This document shows positions 50,623 to 58,448 of a stretch of 64,000 nucleotides of DNA, piece by piece. Each line of letters begins with the position of its first letter. The stretch's first letter is position 1. A program made the translations under genes and the position numbers. Below the pieces are notes generated by a model. The model did not search any database. It saw only the letters and a program-made list of their open reading frames with translations, and was not told the DNA's origin. The DNA is taken from positions 1 to 64,000 of the forward strand of contig NZ_CAACUY010000022.1 in NCBI RefSeq assembly GCF_900659615.1. The letters run 5' to 3'. The stretch comes from Actinomadura fibrosa. Lineage in GTDB: Bacteria > Actinomycetota > Actinomycetes > Streptosporangiales > Streptosporangiaceae.

Positions 50623-50849
50623 CGGCTTGGGCTCACGTCGCGCCTGAGTCTTCGCCCAGTGCTGCCGTATCGCCAGCGCCGCCTCACGCGCCCGTGTGCG
50701 CCGCCCGACGCCACCTCACCCACTTCACTCAGACGCCCGATCCGAGCTCAGGGATTCACCAGACCATGTGCCCGGACCGGTCACAGTGGATCGTTGGATG
50801 CACGTCCACAGCAAGTCGCTACTGACCGTTCCGATCGTCCTCGTGGATC

Positions 50850-50958
50850 GGCTGTCCTGCTTCAAGACGGCGAGCTCACCGCCTGCGACTACCTCTTCGA
50901 CGCCGGAGAGGACTTCGCGATGTGGAAGGCAGATTTCGTCGCCACCCAGATCTACTGA
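50850..50958 (+). pseudogene. Coding-like scrap of a small protein
   Basis: One frame ends in SAVLLQDGELTACDYLFDAG followed by EDFAMWKADFVATQIY and a stop, which looks like the C-terminus of a small soluble protein. No start or family could be assigned. Confidence 0.3.
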
Positions 50959-51103
50959 ATCAGGTCCCGCTTGGCGGTCATCCAGGGCCTCGCGAGGCTC
51001 TCAACAAGCGCGACGACCGCAGATGACCACCCCGTCGCCCGGGCAGTCAGCCGAGGCGACGGGGTCCTTCCTCCTCCAGCGACCGGCGCGCTGCGGGAAC
51101 GCG

Positions 51104-51147
51104 AAACGGGGCCGACGGTACAGGCTTGCGCCTGGTGAGACACCACC
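51104..51147. repeat. 44-bp imperfect repeat, copy 1
   Basis: This 44-bp segment matches 51671-51714 at 40 positions. It contains the hairpin CAGGC-TTGC-GCCTG. The two copies flank the small secreted-protein gene in direct orientation. Confidence 0.6.
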
Positions 51148-51213
51148 AGTTCCATCGCAGTCGACACCTGCCGGTTCCTGTCAACGGAGGTCGGTAGCAG
51201 TCGAGCAACTGGC

Positions 51214-51504
51214 TCAGAGCAACCGGCAGGCGTTCGCCGCGTGATAGTTGCTGACCCCTGTGTTCATCAGCCTTACCCAGCAATTCAGGCCGTCACCTGC
51301 ATTGCAGGCGGAGACCCTGGCGGGCGTGATGGTGTAGCCGGCCAGGCTCAGGTAGTACACGCAGTCGGCCGGGCTCGCCGGAGCGGACTGCTGTACATTC
51401 GACCTCTCGACCGTGGCCACGGCCTGCGAGGGCAGAGCGGCGGATAAGCCGAGTGGGAGCATGGCCAGACCCGCTGTAGCGGCTACGGCCTTCAGACGGC
51501 GCAT
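51214..51504 (-). CDS. Small secreted Cys-containing protein
   Basis: The 96-residue protein has a signal peptide (MRRLKAVAATAGLAMLPLGL, cleavage near AVA), then a mature domain with four cysteines (ADCVYYL, SACNAG, LNCWV, NACRLL) likely forming two disulfides. It is preceded by AAAGGA. It is one of the few intact genes inside the decayed element, suggesting selection or recent arrival. No family name is recalled. Confidence 0.65.
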   Translation of the reverse strand: MRRLKAVAATAGLAMLPLGLSAALPSQAVATVERSNVQQSAPASPADCVYYLSLAGYTITPARVSACNAGDGLNCWVRLMNTGVSNYHAANACRLL

Positions 51505-52213
51505 GCGCGATCCTTTCGCGTTGGTTGACCTTCAGAGCGAAGGATGCAGGCCACAGCCGGACTCGGCCATACATATGCGCGCACACATCTTTAGTCACCG
51601 TGCACTCCGACAGCCAATCGAGACGATAAGTCTGCGCTCCAGCCGAAACGACGGGCCGTGAGAAGACGTCAAACGGGGCCGACGGTACAGGCTCACGCCT
51701 GGGGAGACACCGCCGACCGCATCGCAGATTGAGGCCTCACAGAGGAGTCCCCACAAGCGTAAACCAGTGGCCACCATCATGAGCCCGCGCGCGCTGCTCC
51801 AGTCCGGACGGCACAGACCTGCCACACTGAGACGCTCCGCTTCACACGGCCAATCCGGTAGCTGAGTGATCACGCCACAATGGGCACGTGACGCGAACTC
51901 GGAGACTGCGCGCCTGGCCGGGCGTCTAACCCCCATCTGGGCCTCTGCCGAGTACACCGGCCGCTCGGCCGAGGCCTTCCGGATCTGGCACAAGGCCGAA
52001 GACCTCCCATCGCGCATCGACGAGAGGACGGGGAGTTGCTGGTCGACGTCGTCGCCGCGTGCAAGCTGCACGATGACGCCCGCGCCGGGAGCGCCGCGCC
52101 CGCAAGACACGCGCTGCTTGACAAGATCGCCGCGCTTGAACCACTCTGCGCCTGGGCCACCATGCCCAAAACCGCCCGGCCACCGCGCCGGGCGCTCGCA
52201 TTCCCGGGCCGCG
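51505..52213. other. Gene-poor stretch inside the decayed element
   Basis: It contains the second copy of the 44-bp repeat (51671-51714) and, from about 52015, a coding-like scrap on the plus strand. No intact gene was seen. Confidence 0.4.
51671..51714. repeat. 44-bp imperfect repeat, copy 2
   Basis: It matches 51104-51147 with four substitutions and keeps the hairpin stem CAGGC/GCCTG around a changed loop (TCAC), so the stem is conserved while the loop differs. Confidence 0.6.
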
Positions 52214-52257
52214 TCAGCCCTCGGCCGCGGCGCCTTCGCGGCGCCGGCTACGTGTGA
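52015..52257 (+). pseudogene. Coding-like fragment, helical protein
   Basis: A frame without a normal start encodes GELLVDVVAACKLHDDARAG, APARHALLDKIAALEPLCAW and a basic tail. A neighbouring frame upstream (AEAFRIWHKAEDLPSRIDE) seems to be its missing front part, implying a frameshift near 52020. Family unknown; it resembles short helical proteins of integrative elements. Confidence 0.3.
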
Positions 52258-52549
52258 ACGCGACGACCAGCACCGCAAGCCCGGCCGCGCCAGCCGCCCG
52301 CGCCACATATCCAGGCCCCGAGCGCGCGGCATCGCACCGCTCGTCCACCGCCTGGGTAGCCGCCAGGGCCGCACCGGTCTTGTCCGACAGCACGTCGTAG
52401 CTGTCGGACGCGTGGATCGGCCGGAACGCCGACCCGCAGTTCACCGTGCCGCCGAACCCGATCGTCGCGTGGACCGGCCAGAACCCGATGGCTATCGCCA
52501 GAATGAGGGCGCCGGGTCCGGCGAGCGCGAGCGCGCGTGCAGTACTCAC
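52214..52549 (-). CDS. Small two-helix membrane protein
   Basis: Starting at GTG (VSTARALALAGPGALILAIA), the 111-residue protein has a transmembrane helix at about 8-27, an extracytoplasmic loop with two cysteines (VNCGSAF and DERCDAARS) and a second helix (ARAAGAAGLAVLVVAF) before a basic tail (RSRRREG). This layout is frequent in actinomycete genomes; function unknown. The frame is open upstream, so the start is uncertain. Confidence 0.55.
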   Translation of the reverse strand: MSTARALALAGPGALILAIAIGFWPVHATIGFGGTVNCGSAFRPIHASDSYDVLSDKTGAALAATQAVDERCDAARSGPGYVARAAGAAGLAVLVVAFTRSRRREGAAAEG

Positions 52550-52676
52550 CCGCGCATCCTCCAGCCCAACGGTGCATTCCGCGCATCTCAGGCCGGAACA
52601 GGCCAGCCCGTCAACCTCGGTCCCCGACAACGCGACAGAACCGCTCCCACCAGACCCGCGAAAGGCCTGCGAAGTC

Positions 52677-52965
52677 ATGACCGACACCGCCTCCTACCTC
52701 ACCCTGAACAGCGACAAGGTTTAGACCTCCCGCCCGAGACCCGCGCCGAGCTGCTGAAGTGGCTCGACGAGGCCGTCCCGAACTCCAGGGCCGTCTACCG
52801 CGTCACCTTCGACGCCCTCATCGACGGCCCGACCGCGCTGTGGGTGACCGATCTCAACGCCAGCGAGGGCAACCGGTTCATCGCCACGTACGGATCATCC
52901 CGCTGGAAGACGCCGTCCCCCGCCATCTGCGCGAGTACTTCGACCCTTGCCACGACCGCTTCTAA
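52677..52965 (+). pseudogene. Small phage-type protein, two frameshifts
   Basis: The start MTDTASYLTLNSDK is followed by a stop caused by a base loss near 52720. One frame over it continues GLDLPPETRAELLKWLDEAV and NSRAVYRVTFDALIDGPTALWVTDLNASEG. After a second shift near 52905 it ends IIPLEDAVPRHLREYFDPCHDRF. The rebuilt protein of about 95 residues resembles small genes upstream of terminase genes in actinobacterial prophages. Confidence 0.6.
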
Positions 52966-53002
52966 AGGCCCCGCACGCGGTGACGCCGAAGGGAGGTGAC
53001 CG

Positions 53003-53693
53003 GTGGCCGTAGACCTCGCCTGGGAGTACGCCGCCCGCCAGTTCGCCCCGCCGCCCGTCTCGCCGTACCTGGGCGACCCGGTCCGCTGGATGCAGGAGCG
53101 GCGCCGAGCGCACCTGTGGTCCATGCGACGCGAGATCGCCCAGTCGATCGCCGACCACGAGCACACCGCGGTGAAGAGCTGCCACGATGCCGGCCAGAGC
53201 TGGATCGCCGCGCAGATCGCCGCGTATTGGATCGACGTCCACCCGCCCGGCGAAGCCTTCGTTGTGAGCAGGGCGCCGACCTACGCGCAGGTCCACGCGA
53301 TCCTGCGGAAAGAGATCCGCAAGGCCGCCAAGAACCCCGACGGCGACCCGCTGCCCGGCCGCGGCCTCCAGAGCGACGAGTGGAAGCTCGACGACGGCAC
53401 GCTGGTCGGCGGCCGACAATGACGCGCACGGCTTCCAAGGCACCCACCGCACATACGTGCTCGTGATCTTGGACGAGGCATGCGGCATCCCTGAGCAGCT
53501 GTGGACGGCCGTCGAGGCGATCACCACGACCAACACCTGCCGGATCCTGACGATCGGGAACCCGGACGACCCGGCTACCGAGTTCGGCAACGTATGCCGG
53601 CCAGGGGGCCGCTGGAAGCTCGCGCTCCTGGCGGCCGCCGTCGTGCTCCTGGCCGTACACGGCAGGCCCGACAGCCCCGACTGGCTCCGCTGA
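53003..53693 (+). pseudogene. Phage terminase large subunit, truncated and frameshifted
   Basis: A GTG behind GGGAGGTGACC opens a TerL-like frame: SPYLGDPVRWMQERRRAHLWSMRREIAQSI, HTAVKSCHDAGQSWIAAQIAAYWIDVHPPGEAFVV and DEWKLDDGTLVGG. The Walker A region reads HDAGQS where HDxGKS is usual. After a frameshift near 53415 it resumes HGFQGTHRTYVLVILDEACGIPEQLW (Walker B DEA) and RILTIGNPDDPATEFGNVCRPGGRW, then loses similarity. The nuclease half is missing. The remnant abuts the distal att copy. Confidence 0.75.
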
Positions 53694-53792
53694 CCGGCTT
53701 GAACGGTAGTGGCGAGGGGCGACGAGGTAGCCATAAGGGGCCTGACCTGCGCGACCATGTTCGTCGCAGGTCACAAGATCGGTGGAACTTTG

Positions 53793-53847
53793 TTTGGGTG
53801 CCGGGGGTCGTGGGTTCAAATCCCGCCAGCCCGACGCAGGTCAGAGT
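53793..53847 (+). repeat. att site, distal copy
   Basis: This is an exact 55-bp duplicate of 48022-48076. Only the 3' half of tRNA-Pro is present here; the D-arm and 5' acceptor are missing, so it is not a second tRNA gene. Confidence 0.85.
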
Positions 53848-53917
53848 CAGAGGGGCGAGGTTCCCCGCCTGATCGGGGATGCTGTCGCTGTGCGTCTGCC
53901 GCAGGGGCGCGAGTAGT

Positions 53918-54050
53918 TCACCCGGCGAAGGCATGGCTGGGGTCGGCCACAGCAGCTTTGAGGGGACCTCCCATCTCCTGCGGCCTCTGCTTCAACTGTT
54001 CACGCATCGCCGGTCACACATACTCGTAGGTGCCGCCCGACCCCGACGCC
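53918..54050 (-). pseudogene. Second integrase C-terminal remnant
   Basis: Read leftward, the sequence encodes SGSGGTYEYV, a stop, then PAMREQLKQRPQEMGGPLKAA and a short tail to a stop. It aligns with the end of the first integrase remnant (GMGGTYGHVSPAMQGELTQALQAR), with TCx changed to TGA. It sits at the same distance and orientation from the distal att copy as the first integrase from the proximal copy, so it belongs to another element of the same family. Confidence 0.6.
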
Positions 54051-54361
54051 GTTCGCCCGAGCCATGATGCTTCATGGGTTCGCGCAGCAACGCTGGTCGG
54101 CGAGGCGGCGAGATGTAGGTCACTAGGCGATCCTGACTTGTGCGCCGGTCAAGGTCGTGCTGCGGGCCGAGCGCTGCCGTTCGCTCTTCTGGCCGACCGG
54201 TGCTTCTTGCAGTCGTCGACCTCCGTGTCAACGGCAGAGCGCGATGTTTCCTGTGACGGCGCCCGCGATCTCCGCGATGACGACGATCAGCGCGATCGTC
54301 ATGGGCCACTGGGATCGGCGACCGGTAGCGGCGAGGTTCGCGTTCTCATCATGATCTTGTA
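54051..54361. other. Intergenic debris before the RHH operon
   Basis: No intact gene is seen. A 24-codon minus-strand frame (MTIALIVVIAEIAGAVTGNI, starting near 54303) looks like a membrane helix but is too short to claim. Confidence 0.35.
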
Positions 54362-54383
54362 GCTAGCTTGCTAGCATGCTAGC
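54362..54383. promoter_or_regulatory. Triple GCTAGC operator
   Basis: GCTAGC occurs three times with an exact 8-bp period (54362-54367, 54370-54375, 54378-54383), 8 bp before the RHH gene start. Tandem short palindromes are typical targets of ribbon-helix-helix repressors, and the site overlaps the expected promoter. Confidence 0.6.
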
Positions 54384-54391
54384 CTTTCCGC

Positions 54392-54547
54392 ATGGGTGAT
54401 GGGGAGGTCAAGCAGTTCAACGTGTATCTGCCGGTGGAGCTGATCCGGCAGGTGAAGCATCAGGCGATCGAGACGGGCATGTCGCTGTCGGCGCTGGTCG
54501 CCGAGGCGCTGCGTGCTTACCTCGACGACGCTTCCGAGAAGGAGTGA
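54392..54547 (+). CDS. Ribbon-helix-helix (CopG-type) repressor
   Basis: The 51-residue protein begins [20 protein letters not shown] and continues [27 protein letters not shown]. This is a complete RHH fold: a beta-strand (KQFNVYLPV), helix A ([14 protein letters not shown]) and helix B ([14 protein letters not shown]). No Shine-Dalgarno is visible and the promoter region ends close to the ATG, so it may have a very short leader. It overlaps the VOC gene by 1 bp (TGATG). Autoregulation through the triple repeat is likely. Confidence 0.75.
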   Translation: MGDGEVKQFNVYLPVELIRQVKHQAIETGMSLSALVAEALRAYLDDASEKE

Positions 54548-54897
54548 TGGGAATGGCGACGGACGGCATCGAGGCGGTCTTCATGGAGACCCGCAACTGG
54601 GGGAAGGGGGCCAAGTTCCTCCAGGCGCTGGGCTTTGAGCTGGAGGTCACGGCCGGGGACGGGTCCGGCGTGTTCCGTAATGGGGACGGGGCTTACCTCG
54701 TGCTCGTCGAGGTTCCCGAGGATCGGGAGCCCGCGGTGCAGGTGGCGTTGAAGGTGGCCGATGCGGATCGGTTCGAGGTGGATCCGGTCGTGGAGGTGGT
54801 GACGCCGTTCAAGGAGACCCACTACGGGACGCGGGAGATGACCGTCCGGGATCCCGATGGACGGTTGTGGAGCCTTCAGGCGCCCGCCGGGAGTTGA
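54547..54897 (+). CDS. VOC family protein
   Basis: The 116-residue protein fits one VOC unit: DGIEAVFMETRNWGKGAKFLQALGFELEVTAGDGSGVFRNGDGAYLVLVEV and the closing YGTREMTVRDPDGRLWSLQAP. It may bind a drug or small metabolite. A GTG one codon before and an ATG two codons later are other starts. It lies between the RHH repressor and an MFS exporter, which suggests a resistance operon. Confidence 0.8.
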   Translation: MGMATDGIEAVFMETRNWGKGAKFLQALGFELEVTAGDGSGVFRNGDGAYLVLVEVPEDREPAVQVALKVADADRFEVDPVVEVVTPFKETHYGTREMTVRDPDGRLWSLQAPAGS

Positions 54898-54899
54898 CC

Positions 54900-56459
54900 G
54901 TGGGGTGGCGCGGGAATCCCTGGGCCGTCCTGCTGACGCTCAGCCTCGGGTTCTTCATGACGCTGCTGGATCTGACGGCCGTCAACGTCGCCGTTCCCAG
55001 CATCGTCGACGATCTGGGCGCATCGCTGGACGGGGTGCTGTGGGTCATCAACGTGTACATCCTGGTGCTGGCGGCGTTGCTGATCACGTGTGGCCGGCTG
55101 GGTGACGTGCGGGGGCCGCGGACGTTGTTCGTGTGGGGCCTCGTGCTGTTCACCGGGGCGTCCGTGCTGTGCGGGCTCGCGCAGGACCCGGCTCAGCTCG
55201 TCGCGGCACGGGCGGTGCAGGGGCTGGGGGCGGCGGCGCTGGTGCCGCAGACGATGACGATCATCATGGGCACGTTCCCGCCCGCGCGGCGGGGGGCGGC
55301 GCTCGGGGTCTGGGGCGCGGTCGCGGGTGTGGCGACCATCGCCGGGCCCACGCTCGGCGGGTTCCTCGTGAGTGCGGCGGGGTGGCGCTGGATCTTCTTC
55401 GTCAACGTGCCGATCGGTGTCGTCGTGCTGGTGATGGCTCGGGGGCTTCTGCCGGACGTCCGGCCCGGTGTCCGGCGCGGGCTCGATGTGCCGGGGGTGG
55501 TGCTCGCAACGGCGACGCTGGCGTGCCTGGCCTTCGGGCTCACCGAGGGGCAGCGGTACGGGTGGAATGCCTGGATTCGGGCGTTGCTGGGGGCAGGTCT
55601 CTTGCTGCTCGTGGTCTTCCTGACTCATCAGCGCGGTCGGCAGGGGCGCGATCCGCTGCTGCCGTTCGTGCTGTTCCGGGACCGGAACTTCGCGGTCATG
55701 AGCGCCGTGTCGGCGGCCGTGCAGGTCGGCATGATCGGCCTTTTCCTGCCGGTGATGATCTATTTGCAGTCGGTGCTGGGGTTCAGCGCGCTGGAGGCCG
55801 GGGCGGTGATGGCGCCGGCGATGGTGGTCTCGGCGGTCCTGTCGCCGGTCTCCGGCCGGATGGCGGACCGGCTCGGCGGCAAGTACGTCCTGATGGCGGG
55901 GTTGGTCCTGTTCGCGGCCGGTCTGGCCTGGCTCACGTGGGTCGCCAGCGTCGGCCGGGAGTGGTGGGAGTTCCAGCCCGCTCTGATCGTGGCCGGGGCG
56001 GGGATCGGCTGTGTCTTCGGGCCGATGGTCGCGGTCGCCCTGCACGATGTGGAGCCCGCGATGGCCGGGGCCGCGTCCGGGGTGCTGAACACGATCCGGC
56101 AGATCGGCACGATCACCGGCAGTGCCGCCGTGGGCGCCGTGTTGCAGAACCGCCTGGCCGTGTCGCTGCACGCGGAGGCGGTCAAGCGGGCCGACGCGCT
56201 TCCGGCGGGTGCCCGTGGTTCGTTCGTCGCCGGTTTCGACCGGGGCGGTCTGGACGTCGGTGCCGGTCGGGGCGGTGCGGCGTCGGACCTTGTGCGGCGG
56301 ACGGCGGCGTCGGTGTTCGAGCACGGGTTCGTCCACGCCATGCGGCCGACGCTGGTGCTGCCCATCGTGGTGATCGCGGCAGGTGCCGTCGCGTGCCTGC
56401 TGGTGCGGCGCCGGTCGGCGGACGATCCGGTCGGGGCCCCGGACGCCGTGTCCGCGTAA
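54900..56459 (+). CDS. MFS transporter, DHA2 (EmrB/QacA) family
   Basis: The 519-residue protein has about fourteen helices with the DHA2 features LLTLSLGFFMTLLDLTAVNVAVPSI (motif D1), LITCGRLGDVRGPRTLFVWG (motif A) and AARAVQGLGAAALVPQTMTIIMGTFP. It exports cationic or hydrophobic drugs with proton antiport in known relatives. GTG at 54900 lies 6 nt behind GGGAG; the stop of the VOC gene is 2 bp upstream. Control by the RHH repressor is inferred from the operon. Confidence 0.9.
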   Translation: MGWRGNPWAVLLTLSLGFFMTLLDLTAVNVAVPSIVDDLGASLDGVLWVINVYILVLAALLITCGRLGDVRGPRTLFVWGLVLFTGASVLCGLAQDPAQLVAARAVQGLGAAALVPQTMTIIMGTFPPARRGAALGVWGAVAGVATIAGPTLGGFLVSAAGWRWIFFVNVPIGVVVLVMARGLLPDVRPGVRRGLDVPGVVLATATLACLAFGLTEGQRYGWNAWIRALLGAGLLLLVVFLTHQRGRQGRDPLLPFVLFRDRNFAVMSAVSAAVQVGMIGLFLPVMIYLQSVLGFSALEAGAVMAPAMVVSAVLSPVSGRMADRLGGKYVLMAGLVLFAAGLAWLTWVASVGREWWEFQPALIVAGAGIGCVFGPMVAVALHDVEPAMAGAASGVLNTIRQIGTITGSAAVGAVLQNRLAVSLHAEAVKRADALPAGARGSFVAGFDRGGLDVGAGRGGAASDLVRRTAASVFEHGFVHAMRPTLVLPIVVIAAGAVACLLVRRRSADDPVGAPDAVSA

Positions 56460-56782
56460 TCGGAGGCGGCCACCGGTTGCGGGCGACCCGATTGAGGATG
56501 GCGGGGTGACCGAAAGTGGCCAGCGGGGTGGATGTGGGGGGTGATGCTGAGTTGAATTCTTTTCCCGCAGGTCAGAGGGGTATGCGGTCGTCGGGGGGTG
56601 GGGTCGGAGGACGGGGCGTTCGTATCGTTCCGGGACGGGTTCGCGTTACGGCTGCCCCGGGTGGAGTCGCGGACGGTGAGAGGGCGGCTCCGAGGTGCGT
56701 CGTGCCTGGTCAGCTAGCATCGCGGCACTTTGTGCACGGAGGTTCCGCAGATCAGCGGGCCGGAGTTCTCGGGGACGGACTC
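56460..56782. other. Intergenic, nothing clear
   Basis: This 323-bp G-rich stretch has a small AT-rich patch (TTGAATTCTTTT near 56553) but no recognisable promoter, RNA or terminator. The MHYT reading frame is open through it without coding character. Confidence 0.4.
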
Positions 56783-57649
56783 TTGGGCGAGATGCATCAC
56801 TTCACGTACGGGGCGTTCACGCCGGTCCTGGCCTACCTGATGTCGTTCGTGGGGTCGCTGCTGGGCCTCAAGTGCACGGCGCGGGCGGCACGGGCGGAGG
56901 GTGTGGTCCGGGGCGCCTGGCTGGTCACCGCGGCGGTGTCCATCGGCGGTACCGGGATCTGGGTCATGCATTTCATCGCCATGCTGGGTTTCAGCGTGTC
57001 GGGCATGCACATTCGCTATCACGTGGGGCTCACTTTGTTGAGCGCGGCCCTCGCCATCGGCATTGTCGGGGGAGGGCTGCTGCTGGTCGGATTCGGTGGC
57101 GGACGGGCCAGGACGCTCCTTCTCGGCGGTGTCGTCACCGGGGTCGGTGTGGCCGGAATGCATTACACCGGAATGGCCAGCATGGACATGGAAGGCGAGA
57201 TCTCGTACCAGTACGGGTTCGTTCTGCTGTCGGTGCTGATCGCCGTGGCGGCGGCGACCGCGGCGCTGTGGTTCGCGACGCGGGTGCGGGGCATGCAGGC
57301 GATGGTCGGCGCGGCGCTGATCATGGGTGTGGCGGTCACCGGGATGCACTACACCGGCATGGCCGCCATGCGGGTGCGGACGCCGGACGGCCTGCACACG
57401 CCGTCCGGGGCCGAGGGGATCGACTTCCTGCTGCCGCTGATCGTGGCGGTCAGCATCGTGTCGTTCGCCGTCCTGCTGATCGTCTCGGTGAACCCGGAGC
57501 AGGACGACCTGGTGTTCGCGCACCGGGACGGGCCGGGGCGGACGGCCGGCGAGCGGGCGCCGCGGCCGCAGGGGCCGCCGCCGGGGACGGCGCCGGGGAC
57601 GGCGCGCAGGCAGGCGGGGCAGTGGTTCGGCGGGGAGCCGCCGCGGTAG
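56783..57649 (+). CDS. MHYT-domain membrane sensor protein
   Basis: The 288-residue protein has seven transmembrane helices and three MHYT-type motifs: GIWVMHFIAMLGF, VAGMHYTGMASM and VTGMHYTGMAAM, the predicted metal (copper) sites that may sense O2, CO or NO. A short cytoplasmic Pro/Arg-rich tail replaces the GGDEF/EAL output found in longer relatives. TTG at 56783 (LGEMHHFTYG) is preferred; ATG at 56792 is possible. Confidence 0.87.
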   Translation: MGEMHHFTYGAFTPVLAYLMSFVGSLLGLKCTARAARAEGVVRGAWLVTAAVSIGGTGIWVMHFIAMLGFSVSGMHIRYHVGLTLLSAALAIGIVGGGLLLVGFGGGRARTLLLGGVVTGVGVAGMHYTGMASMDMEGEISYQYGFVLLSVLIAVAAATAALWFATRVRGMQAMVGAALIMGVAVTGMHYTGMAAMRVRTPDGLHTPSGAEGIDFLLPLIVAVSIVSFAVLLIVSVNPEQDDLVFAHRDGPGRTAGERAPRPQGPPPGTAPGTARRQAGQWFGGEPPR

Positions 57650-57652
57650 GGC

Positions 57653-57895
57653 TCAGCCGCTCTCCTCGGCGGCGCTGCCGGGGCCGTGCAGGTCGGTGAG
57701 GTCGACCAGCTCGGCCACCTCCTCGATGTAGCGGCAGTACGCCACGAGCTTGCCGCGGCGCGTCACGAGGAACCACGCCTGCCCGATCCGGGCGTCGCGG
57801 TGCCGCATGCGGGCGTAGACCAGGTCGGCCTCGGTCAGCTCGACCGCCTCGACGCGCAGTCCGTCCGGTCCGAGGAGATAGCCCGCGTCCGCCAT
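57653..57895 (-). CDS. Small unknown protein
   Basis: The 80-residue protein begins MADAGYLLGPDGLRVEAVEL and has a compact pattern (RIGQAWFLVTRRGKLVAYCRYIEEVAELVDLTDLHG). It resembles short conserved actinomycete hypotheticals. An in-frame start five codons earlier exists. It converges on the MHYT gene with a 3-bp gap. No function can be proposed. Confidence 0.55.
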   Translation of the reverse strand: MADAGYLLGPDGLRVEAVELTEADLVYARMRHRDARIGQAWFLVTRRGKLVAYCRYIEEVAELVDLTDLHGPGSAAEESG

Positions 57896-57985
57896 GACGG
57901 CAGTCTGCACCGAAGATCGGTTCCGGACCAGGCCCCAATCCGGCGAACCGCCGCCCGGGCGTTTCGGGCGGCGGTTCCGCGCGTC

Positions 57986-58273
57986 CTACACGCCGGGGCC
58001 CTGGCGCCGGCCGCTGATACTGCTCTCGGCGACGCCGACCTTGGGCCGGCGGGACCTCATGCCCATGGCGCCGAGGAGGCCGAGGAGCCCGAGCAGGCCC
58101 CACAGGCCGGTCTTGCTGCTGCCGCCGTTGTCGTCGTCGTCCGGTGCCTTCTGCTGGTGCTGGACGTTCTGGACGGCCGGTGGTTTCGGCGGTTCCGCCA
58201 TCGCGGGCGCGGGTGCGGCGGAACCGAACATGACGATGGCGGCCATGCTCGCCGCCCCCAGGAACTTCCTCAT
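57986..58273 (-). CDS. WGxxGxxG-type exported small protein
   Basis: The 95-residue protein has a signal peptide (MRKFLGAASMAAIVMFGSAA, cleavage after AMA), an acidic spacer (KAPDDDDNGG) and then GLWGLLGLLGLLGAMGMRSRR: a W-G-x-x-G-x-x-G hydrophobic segment followed by basic residues, the pattern of C-terminal sorting signals. Here 20 further residues follow the basic patch. ATG is preceded by GGGGAGAG. Processing by a dedicated enzyme is inferred from the motif only. Confidence 0.65.
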   Translation of the reverse strand: MRKFLGAASMAAIVMFGSAAPAPAMAEPPKPPAVQNVQHQQKAPDDDDNGGSSKTGLWGLLGLLGLLGAMGMRSRRPKVGVAESSISGRRQGPGV

Positions 58274-58448
58274 GTCTCTCCCCATTTTCGTCATCGTGCA
58301 CGGTCGGATCCAGCCGGTTCGAGCCGTTCCCTGGGCGGGTCCGTTGTAACGGCGGAAAACGGGTATTCGTCTTTATTGACTCTTTTATTAAGGCGAGGGA
58401 GCGGCGGGTAAGGGAAGGTTCTCCGGGCTTCCGGGGAAAGGGGAGATG

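Noticed and set aside
53793..53863. Second tRNA-Pro gene
   Set aside because: Only the 3' half is present; the 5' acceptor strand, D-arm and half the anticodon stem are missing, so it is an att duplicate.
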